DNA of 64,000 nucleotides from Stachybotrys elegans (lineage: Eukaryota > Ascomycota > Sordariomycetes > Hypocreales > Stachybotryaceae), in the NCBI GenBank assembly GCA_020746835.1, contig JAGPNK010000011.1, forward strand, positions 1,302,001 to 1,366,000, given 5' to 3'. The notes below the pieces were generated by a model that made no database searches, had not been told where the DNA came from, and saw nothing but the letters and a program-made list of their open reading frames with translations. The position numbers were made by a program, and so were the translations under genes. Positions 55,532 to 64,000 of the stretch are shown in pieces; the stretch's first letter is position 1; each line of letters starts with the position of its first letter.

Positions 55532-57680
55532 GGGGCCGTTCCGAACAGGTCACCATGTAGCGTCCTTGTATGGAATGTACATATATGTAATGACATCACC
55601 AACACCTCCCACGTTTTGCTTCGCTTGCTCACCCGCCCTGCATCTCCCCAAGGGATGCGACCCAGGTTCCGACAAAACCTGTTTTGCAATGCCACCGAAG
55701 CAAAGGCGGCCGAACAGCGCCACCAAGCCATGGACATCCCCTCGTGGCCCCTCATCGTAGCTCGACAGATGAGGCGCGCACTATATTAGCTCGCAGCCTC
55801 CACGCCCCAATCCCGACCCCGATCCCGACTTTGTGGCGCAGAATCAATACGATCCCGCACGTGTCCCTTGCCAAGTTTTCCTTGTCGACGTCCGCGAGCG
55901 CCCATTGCCTGCGCACTGCTGTGTGGTCAGCCCACTTGCTCCGGATTCTCTGCACCAGCCAGCAGCTATCACCTCGTATGATAAGTAGGATAGAACAGCT
56001 CTTGTAATAGTCACGATGATGTTTGTAGGCTCCACCGCACCTTGACTTGAGGCTCCAACACTTTTTTATTCCCGTAGCCTGTGACCATGCCCTGAATGGA
56101 TGTGCCAACAAAGACTCAGCCGCATGGTCCATGATGAGCCGTCTATTGGTCCATTTGTTTGCAACCATCATTCCATGACATCCGACTGGTCTCGTGTTCA
56201 CTGTCTGCTAAAACACATGCCTCGATCCCGCCACATCAGCCTCGGAGGTTTGGTGATGCAGTACCACGTCTTGGCAGCCCCATCCCGGTGGTACGGCTCG
56301 GCGGAGGTCCATCTCCTCGCGGTAAGAGAGGGTCTGGCCAGGGGGGGCTCCAGATTAAGGTTCATGACGATCCTGGTTTGGCAAAGGTCCGGCTCGTCGG
56401 GGGGCATCAGCTTTTACGTACTGGTAGACCATTGCTGCACGTCAGGTCACAGCGGGGAAGTCGGGATACGAGTTTTCATCTCGAGGACTACTACTCGTCG
56501 TGGACGTCGACCGTGTCTGGTTGGTGGCTTGGTCTCGAAATCTTCCACGTCGAGGGTGGTGTGCACCTAAAATAGACATAAACAAAGGAAACCGTCGAGG
56601 GGCATGTCTGTCCCGGCTCTACCTTCACCAGTTATGAGTCCAAGCAACATCACTTGTTGTAGTATGGTGTGCCATAGAGTTTGTTCCACGACGTCCCGAT
56701 ATCGTATAGAAGGCCCCGTGTCATCCTACCACACCTCCTCCATGACTGAAGCCGTCCCCTGCTGACTGCCTTCTTCCCCGCAACCCAAATACTTCTTCGA
56801 GCTCCGTTTTCGATGCTTAAAGTTAAGATTCAATGCAACTGCCAATAGATTGTAAACCGTATGCATGGCATCTCGTATCGAGTTAGATCGTACATCATGG
56901 ATTGTTGCTGCCCCATCACCACCAGGGTGGGCTACCCAACGTGCCATCATGGCTTGCCATGTATGATGAAGCGTGGGCCACAGTCGGTCCGTCGCTTCTC
57001 GCGTCTTGCGGGCCTATGTGCGGCTGTGTGGCACCAGTCTTTGTACAGAATCAACCAAGCTAGCATATCAGGTCAACCGGTAAGCTCCGACTTCTCGGTG
57101 AGAGAGCAGATTAATTATTGGGAGTCGAATCTGGGGGAGAGGAGGGCCAGTGGCTTCAAATCGGCACGTCGCTCAGCCTTACAAATTACGCTCCTGTTCC
57201 TGCCATTGACTGTCCAATAGTAGCCATTGTGTGCGAGCGGCCGACCCTGATCGATCCCTGATCCAATCTCCTCATCGACATCAAGCTTTGATGAGGAGAA
57301 GTGGAACGAGCTGAGATGTGTCTACTCGAACTTTAACAGAGCATCAACCATATATAGTCTCCTCGGACTCGCTATAATTGGCCCATATTTGCGGTTCTAA
57401 TGCATCTAGATGACCACAAGATGCACAGAGCGGTCCTCACAACACAGCTGGATCATCAACGCCATGTTCTAGCCATCATTAGCGTATGTAAACGAAGCCA
57501 TTGCAGGGGTTTGAATGCAATGAGCTCGTCAAAATGAGCAGCCTGTGATGGCATGAAGCTGCTGGCCTGCATATGGTCTGGCAATAGAGTTATGCGCCAG
57601 AGATGGAGATCTCGTGATCAGCTCTGGCAGACACGAGCTTCTCCCTCGGCTTTATTCGTCTCTAGAGAGTCGTTCTGAGC

Positions 57681-57687
57681 ATAAATA
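57681..57687 (+). promoter_or_regulatory. TATA-like element of the cysteine-rich repeat gene
   Basis: ATAAATA lies 132 bp upstream of the ATG at 57819, a plausible core-promoter spacing. Confidence 0.35.
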
Positions 57688-57818
57688 GGACGTTCTGGAC
57701 TCTCGAAGGAGTGGCTTTCTGAACCATCAGAGATCAGTCTCTTGTCATTCGCTTCAGATAGTGGCCTGTTCCAATCTCTACTTGAAGACACTTCGATACT
57801 GAGGTCAGTCTCGCCACC

Positions 57819-60800
57819 ATGAAGGGACTTCTCGTTCACATTCCTGTACTTCTGGGCCTTGCCCAGGTTGTTTTGTCCGCCCCTCAGCCAGACGCCGAGC
57901 CAGATGGCCCCTGGGGTGTACAGTGCCACTGGCCGCAGATCAAGTGTGGCAATACTTGCGCAAAGCTCTCCTCCGACTCCAACAACTGTGGCTACTGTGG
58001 ACACAAGGTGAGATATACACGACCGAATGATTCTCTTGAACAATATTAACACAATGGTTCTCCCATGAACAGTGTTGGGGCGGTAAGAGTTGCGTGTTCG
58101 GAGTCTGTGTCCCATTTTGCAAGGCCCCGACCGTCAGATGCAACAAGGACTGTGTTGACACATCGTCTGATGTGAATAACTGCGGTGGCTGCAACAAAAA
58201 GGTAAAGTGTATCAACCACTTAATCACTGAAGCAGCACGCTAATCGTCCTGTCTCTCCTCCAGTGTCAGTATGGCCAGCAGTGCATCTCAGGACAATGCA
58301 AGAAAAAGTGCCCGGGCAACACCAAGCTTTGCGGCAGCCAGTGCGTTGACACAAAGTGGGATGAGCACAACTGCGGCAATTGCTGGAACAAGTGCCCCTG
58401 GGGACAAAGGTGCCAATGGGGCCAGTGCAAGCCCAAGCAACCCGTCTGCGAGAAGCCCAAGACGCAGTGCGGAAAGAACTGCGTCGATACCAACACTGAC
58501 ACTGGGAACTGCGGCAGCTGCTGGAACAAGTGCCGTCCCTGGGAGAAGTGCGAATGGGGTCGCTGCAAGCCCAAGGGACCTGTCTGTCCATGGGGCCAGA
58601 AGTGGTGTGGTGGCAAGTGTGTTGATATCAACACGGATGAATGGAACTGCGGAAAGTGCGGTAACAAGGCAAGTTTCTCGGGTGTCTCGAGGCGCAGAGA
58701 GTTGAGCTAACATACAACTTTCAGTGTCCCTGGGGCCAGCAGTGTATGCAGGGCACTTGCAAGCCTGTTTGCCCTGGAACGCAGACAAAGTGCGGCAACG
58801 ACTGTGTTGACCTGCAGACCAACGACTGGAACTGCGGTAAATGTGGCAACAAGGTAGGCCGACTTAATGCTCAAGAAGATGTGATGGTTATGCTGATACA
58901 CGCATCAAGTGTCCTTGGGGTCAAGACTGTATACAGGGCATATGCAAGGCCAAGCAGCCCGAGTGTCCTGGCGGTCAGACCAAGTGTGGCAAGGATTGCG
59001 TTGACCTGCAGACCAACAATTGGAACTGCGGTAAATGTGACAACAAGGTAAGACGGTTTGACATCTAGGAAGATACGATGGTTGTATTGACATATACTCC
59101 TAGTGTCCTTGGGGACAGGACTGCATAAAGGGTGTATGCAAACCCAAGCAGCCCGAGTGTCCCGGCGGCCAGACCAAGTGTGGCAACGACTGCGTTGATC
59201 TCCAAACCAACGATTGGAACTGTGGCAAATGCGGCAACAAGGTGAGTCCATTGCGCATCTCAGAGGAAACAGCCGTGCTGATTCACGCGCACAGTGCCCT
59301 TGGGGACAGGACTGCATAAAGGGTATATGCAAACCCAAGCAGCCAGAGTGTCCTGGCACTCAGACCAAGTGCGGCAACGACTGTGTCGACCTTCAAACCA
59401 ACGAGTGGAACTGCGGTAAATGCGGAGTCAAGGCAAGTTGCCGTCTTTGATATCGGTTTGCTCACCAGCATGCTGACGGGTTCGCAAAGTGCCCTTGGGG
59501 TCAGAAGTGCAAGGAAGGCGTTTGCAAGCCAGAGGGACCGGTGTGCACACCACCGAAGCAGCAATGCGACGGTAACTGCGTTGACGTTACCTCGGACAAC
59601 AACTATTGCGGCGACTGTCACACCAAGGTATGTAAAGACTTATCTCCCACGCAGCAGGCATGTGCTTACTCCTATCTACTACCAGTGTAAGCAAGGGCTC
59701 GAGACGTGCAAGGGCGGCAAATGTGTGCCAGTTCCGCCTACGTGCACTCCCCCGAAGAAGGCGTGCTCTGGACAGTGTATCGACGTGAGCTCTGACAACA
59801 AGAACTGTGGTGACTGTGGCAAACAGGTATGTTGGATTCTTCTTTCCAAGGATGCGGTCACTAAAGAATATAATAGTGCGATTATGGATCGACATGCCAG
59901 GGAGGTAAATGCAGCCCTCCTCAATGTCCAGCGCCAAAGAAGACGTGTTCCGGACAGTGTATCGACGTGAGCTCGGATAACAAGAACTGCGGCGACTGTG
60001 GCAAACAGGTAGGCGGGATATCGTTCCTAATAATGCAGACACTAAGATATGACAGTGCGATTATGGATCGACTTGCCAGGGAGGAAAGTGTACTCCTCCT
60101 CAATGTCCGGCGCCCAAGAAGACATGCTCTGGGCAGTGTATTGATGTGAGCTCGGACAACAAGAACTGCGGTGACTGTGGCAAGCAGGTATGTAGCATCC
60201 CAGTATCAACGACAACATTTCTAACAAGACATGGCAGTGCGATTACGGGACAACCTGCCAAGGGGGGAAGTGTACTCCTCCCCAGTGCCCTCCGCCCAAG
60301 AAGACATGCTCTGGGCAGTGCCTGGATGTGAGCTCAGATAACAAGAACTGTGGTGATTGCGGCAAGATGGTACGCGTGCCTCCGCCATCGACGGTCCTGT
60401 TTGCTAATGTTAATGAATGATAGTGTGGCTACGGCGAGACTTGTCAAGGAGGCAAGTGCACTCCTCCCCAGTGCTCGCCACCCAAGAAGACGTGCTCTGG
60501 GCAGTGCATAGATGTCAGTTCGGATAACAAGAACTGCGGTGACTGCGGCAAGATGGTAGGCGTCCCTCGAGCATCAACAGCTCTTGTTGCTAATGCGTGA
60601 TAGTGTGGCTACGGTGAAACTTGTCAAGGAGGCAAATGCACTCCTCCCCAGTGCCCTCCGCCCAAGATGACATGTTCTGGACTATGTGTCGACACACAGT
60701 CTGACAAGAACAACTGTGGAGCTTGCGGGACGCAGGTACGTGTTCGTCTCGTGTTGCTTGGGGATCAGATACTGACTTTTGCCGTCTAGTGTTCGTGGCC

Positions 60801-60837
60801 GACCAAGAACTGCAACAAGGGCAAGTGCACGGCTTAA
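57819..60837 (+). CDS. Secreted modular cysteine-rich repeat protein, one exon per module (STIG1-like spacing)
   Basis: Fifteen exons, 750 aa: 57819-58007, 58073-58201, 58264-58668, 58725-58853, 58910-59047, 59104-59241, 59295-59432, 59490-59627, 59686-59826, 59877-60008, 60056-60187, 60238-60369, 60424-60555, 60604-60735, 60790-60837. Each exon is a multiple of three and all 14 introns are phase 0, placed just before the first Cys of a module. Introns 3 (58669) and 7 (59433) begin with GC. A signal peptide (MKGLLVHIPVLLGLAQVVLS) precedes a half module, 15 full modules and a short end. A typical module is C-x5-C-x4-C-x6-C-x6-C-x3-C-x9-C-x2-C with CVD....D..NCG.CG.K. Exon 3 fuses three modules. 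Modules of exons 4-7 carry CPWGQ; exons 9-14 carry CSGQCIDVSSDNKNCGDCG. Similarity to STIG1 is by spacing only. Function unknown; extracellular or wall-associated location is inferred. Confidence 0.9.
58264..60735 (+). repeat. Tandem array of module-coding exons
   Basis: Fourteen module repeats of 129-141 bp coding each, separated by 47-58-bp introns except for three modules fused in the first exon of the array. Coding identity is highest among the 132-bp exons 10-14. Introns 12 and 13 also resemble each other (shared TTGCTAATG...TGATAG ends), showing recent whole-unit duplication. Confidence 0.85.
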
Positions 60838-62190
60838 CCGGGTGGTATAGCTTGGGGCATCAGAGGACGATGATACAGCGTTGTTATGGGTATCATGAGA
60901 TGAAAATAAGGTGACAGGTGCAGTGTGGGTTGTCAGGATCAAAGTCAATGTTGAGTCTACCATAACCTTTCAATGTAAAATGTTGCATAAAAGCATGTTG
61001 GCGAATCATGTCAGCGCCACAAACCCTTGAAAGACTTCGACATGCAGTCTCACAATGCTCACGTGAGGCCATCTATGATGCTTGACTGCGTCGAGTTGCA
61101 TTCTTTCTTCGGGACTGGTGGACGGAAGCCGAGTGTGCCGGATGCCTGGGGGTCTGTTGAAACAAGGCCCGATCGGCTGGGTACGAGAAGCAGATGTATC
61201 TCGTCCGAGATCAAATTATGCTTGTTTGTGCTCTTTTGGTGCAGCGCCGTGGGCCGGCTCGTTAGACTGAAACTGCGACGAATCTCTCAAGCTGTGCTTG
61301 TTTCAGTGCCAGAAATTATCCCACGATTCGGTGCCGCAGGTTGTGGGTCGACAGAATTATGCCAACAACTAACAGTGTGGGTGGATTGAGGAGCAGCAAT
61401 GTGCACGGTGTCGTGACAATGCAACCTGGCGCAAGAACTGGTTGTGATGTGTACGGTTGGGATTCAATCAACAACCAACCACTTACCACCAGATATTGTG
61501 AGAAAAAAAAGAGAAAAGAAAAAAGAAAAAAGAAAAAAGAACCCGAGAAAATAAAATAAAAATAAAAACAACGAGCGAGCAGCAGCTGTATCCCAACACA
61601 ATAAAAATGGAACGTGAAATCGTTGAATGGTTTTGCAACATGTAAGAGATGTAGGGTAGCAGCCAGATCGGTGAAACGGCAGGAAAACGGCACGGGCTGC
61701 ACCAAGCCGCATTGGGCCGTTTGAGCACCGTTTTACAGATGGATAATCTGCACAACTCGCAAGGCTGACGGCCAGGCTGGGCAGGCGGTACGCTGGCGGT
61801 ACATGCTGGGGTACAGAGTACATGGCAGGCAAAAGCAGTAAAACATGCTCTGGAACCCGCAGGGATGCGCCTGATGCAACCATCTCAAGGGACCCCCCGG
61901 AAGAAGCGGTGAGTTCGGCTCGCCTAATGCCTCCTTGTGCCCAACGCACAAGTCACGAGAGAGAAGTTGAGACGACTTCAAACAGCACTTGGGGGGCGGC
62001 CCCGTCGTGCTCGAAATGCTGGATGCTGATTCATGTCTGTCCTTCATATTTATTTCTACGGTGCCAGAAGCGGATCGGCATGGAGCCAAATTCAGGTGAC
62101 GACATCTCGCCGACCGCGTTACATTGCGAGGCAATAATACACCGTTCCGAGCCGTCCCGCCGGCGCACACACCTGCCTGCCCTCGTTGTT

Positions 62191-62214
62191 GCTTGCTTGC
62201 TTGCTTGCTTGCTT
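62191..62214. repeat. (GCTT)6 microsatellite
   Basis: Six uninterrupted GCTT units in non-coding sequence. Confidence 0.9.
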
Positions 62215-63257
62215 GTTGCTTTCTGGTGTTCTCTCGGAGTTTCTAACAATAAAGCTGGTGGAGGAAATCCGCTTGCAGCCCAAGGCAGCGACAGAGACCA
62301 TGGAATGTGACACATGCATGCACTCATCCTTGTGTACTCCGTACATACAGTATACAGCATAGCATAGATAATCTTGCCATGCACAGCCATGGGTAATTAC
62401 CGCCACCACGTCAAGCGCTGCAGACTGGGGCGGCATGCAGCAGCAGCATGCAGCAATTATCATGCAGGATATCAGGGCCGGAATCTTCAGCCACAGAGCT
62501 TCCCCTAATTACCTGCCTACATAGTACATACATGCTACTTACGTTTAGACACGGACTATCCTCACACATTTGTGTGCTTGCACCAAAGATAGCATGCCGT
62601 TGATGAAGCAAGCGGCTGGTCTAGCTGCGAGACAGGAAACACTCCTGGCTAGCCGAGTGGCCAAAATAGAGAAGCAAGAAACGGTCCTGACGCCTGACAA
62701 GATGCTTCCTGATCGGCCTGGGCGATCAGAGAACACCAGATCAATGCACCGCGCCATCCACGGGAAGGCCAGCAAGGACTGGAGGATTTCGGCTTCTCAA
62801 CGAGGGAGGACCCCAGGAGCCGACGCCCAAGGTGGTTTGCCGCTGTCGTCACTCTGTCTGGGGCCCGGTCGTGGGGGAGACCTTGAAGGGAGGGAGGGAG
62901 GGTAGGGGGAGGGTGGCTGGGTTTGGCCTCGCTCTCGCAACCAAGCATCCTTCTTCGCTTTGCGCCGAGACACTGCTTGCGCCCCAAACCCAGATGGCAC
63001 ATACCGTTTCGGAGAGTATGTATGCCACTTAGTAATCGCTACACTGCGCTTCGCTTGTCGCGTGCGCGCGCGGCTATGGGCGCTGAACCTGCGACTTGCT
63101 CGCCGCCGGCCTGGAAACGTCTCCCCCCCCTTTGGCCCAATGGCCCGCGACTCTGGGGTTCGTGATGAAGCGGGCAGCCGGCCTGGCCGCGAGCAGGGCC
63201 AAGCATTACGCACATGGCCACAAATAGACCCCTAGAGAAGTCCAATCCGGACGTCAA

Positions 63258-63284
63258 GGGAAAGGGAGGGGGAGGGGGAGGGGG
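63258..63284. repeat. G-rich run with quadruplex-forming pattern
   Basis: Five G3-G5 runs separated by one to three A residues on the plus strand, matching the generic G-quadruplex pattern. Confidence 0.6.
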
Positions 63285-63815
63285 ACGATCTGGTGGCGAA
63301 AAGAAGCTCGCAGGGCGCAGCAAGTGTGTAACGCAACCTCTTGTGCTTCCCCAGTGAGGATGGTTCACGCTTTGGGTGACTCCGTTATCAATCCCGAGCA
63401 CACTGTCCAAGATCTTGTTGAGCTGGTGGGAAGCAGGCGCAGAGCTAGACGGCAGCCCGTCGAGAGCCAACCACCCGTCACATTGCATCCCACAGCATGG
63501 AGGTGTGCATCCCCCCACCACCCGCTCACAACTTTTGCACAAAACCCCCAGCACAGTGCGATGGCAGGCTTACAACACATGGACACAGGCGCCGCTACTT
63601 GGTGGTGTGGGTGGTCCAATGAGGGGGGGGTGTTGGGCGCACCGGACCTGGTCATCTCCAGCAGCCCAGTCCAGTCACGATGGCTGGCGGCCCTCCCAAG
63701 GATGGACAACTGGATGGACTCGGGCAGCTCGCTGGACCGGGCAGGGTAAGCGGGCTAAGCAGGGCGGGTGGAGACGACCGGGGCAGGCAGATTAATGCAT
63801 GCATGCAAGCAGGCA

Positions 63816-63840
63816 GGCCAGGCCAGGCCAGGCCAGGCCA
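63816..63840. repeat. (GGCCA)5 microsatellite
   Basis: Five perfect GGCCA units preceded by AGGCA variants. Confidence 0.9.
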
Positions 63841-64000
63841 GTAGGCTTGGTCCAGGTGGTGAAGGTGGTGAAGGTGGTGGGAGTTTTCGATTAGGCCAAG
63901 GGGGCTGCAGAGTTTCACCAGTCGGGACGCAGGACCACCACCATCAGCCCCCAAAACGGACTCGAGAGCAACGCTGTCATGTACGAGGTGCGGGGTGGAC

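Larger units (their letters stand above)
55174..57818. other. Intergenic 2.6 kb
   Basis: Between the tRNA gene and the cysteine-rich repeat gene. It includes a 36-bp tandem duplication (55460-55531) and, at its right end, a TATA-like site. Frames on both strands lack start context, splice logic or family resemblance. Confidence 0.42.
60838..64000. other. Gene-poor right end
   Basis: About 3.2 kb with no supportable gene. It holds an A-rich purine tract (61500-61570), (GCTT)6 at 62191-62214, a G-rich run at 63258-63284, (GGCCA)5 at 63816-63840 and a GGTGGTGAA repeat near 63855-63880. Open frames on both strands look accidental; a gene extending from beyond the window cannot be excluded. Confidence 0.45.

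Noticed and set aside
55752..56201. 149-codon minus-strand frame between the tRNA and the repeat gene
   Set aside because: No recognisable domain, low-complexity stretches and overlapping open frames on the other strand.
57819..58049. Reading the first 76 codons of the cysteine-rich gene as a complete small protein
   Set aside because: The tail after CGHK is intronic; splicing at 58007/58073 restores the module pattern seen 14 more times.
58271..58705. 144-codon Ser/Ala-rich frame within the repeat array
   Set aside because: Wrong-frame shadow of exon 3; the in-phase frame has the repeated cysteine pattern.
57819..60837. Prokaryotic-style repeat or CRISPR interpretation of the regular array
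   Set aside because: Repeats are protein-coding exons with conserved splice sites and a signal peptide; the genome is eukaryotic.
1..64000. Transposons, RIP-degraded repeats or 5S/other rRNA genes
   Set aside because: No transposase, reverse transcriptase, long terminal or inverted repeat, strongly AT-degraded tract or rRNA-like sequence was seen; a repeat-library search would be decisive.

Overview
The window looks like nuclear DNA of a filamentous ascomycete, most likely a sordariomycete and plausibly Hypocreales. Genes are separated by 0.3-3 kb and carry short (about 47-190 bp) GT-AG introns with CTAAC/CTGAC-like branch sites. Coding regions are GC-rich at third positions. Typical ascomycete families are present: a HET-domain protein, a Zn2Cys6 regulator, a secreted cupredoxin, a Yen1 resolvase and a Vip1-type RRM protein. 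There is no bacterial operon organisation, and I saw no transposon or CRISPR array. All exon coordinates were worked out by hand from splice signals, reading phase and family resemblance; there is no transcript support.

Layout. Positions 188-18142 are a conserved housekeeping block: Holliday-junction resolvase Yen1 (+), Mgs1/WRNIP1 clamp-loader-like ATPase (-, with a frame break in a G7 tract), Pcf11 (-), a DUF7598-like four-helix membrane protein (-), a 64-aa SERF-like protein (+), a secreted cupredoxin with a Pro-rich linker (-), the survival-motor-neuron homolog Smn1 (-) and ribosome-biogenesis RRM protein Nop15 (+). Positions 18889-24700 look accessory: a HET-domain protein, a Zn2Cys6 regulator, and divergent from the regulator a class III aminotransferase closely resembling 2,2-dialkylglycine decarboxylase. 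The 362-bp promoter between the last two carries two paired CCGCGG/ATTGG elements.

Positions 25023-33076 hold a small membrane protein, Vip1, a 65-aa protein whose stop codon appears to be split by an intron, and two unrecognised conserved or orphan proteins. Positions 35221-45775 hold a UbiA-superfamily enzyme of the kind that includes fungal terpene cyclases, a DUF6699-like protein, a secreted GH27 alpha-galactosidase, homogentisate dioxygenase and a TMEM135-like membrane protein. Positions 47756-55173 hold a BTB protein with an in-frame optional intron, the 2-oxoglutarate dehydrogenase E1 subunit and an intron-containing tRNA-Cys(GCA).

The most striking locus is 57819-60837. It is a secreted, roughly 750-aa, cysteine-rich protein made of about 15 tandem 43-47-residue modules with a STIG1-like spacing. 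Nearly every module is its own exon. All 14 introns are phase 0 and sit at the same place, directly before the first cysteine of a module; two of them use GC-AG splice sites. The final 3.2 kb shows no supportable gene.
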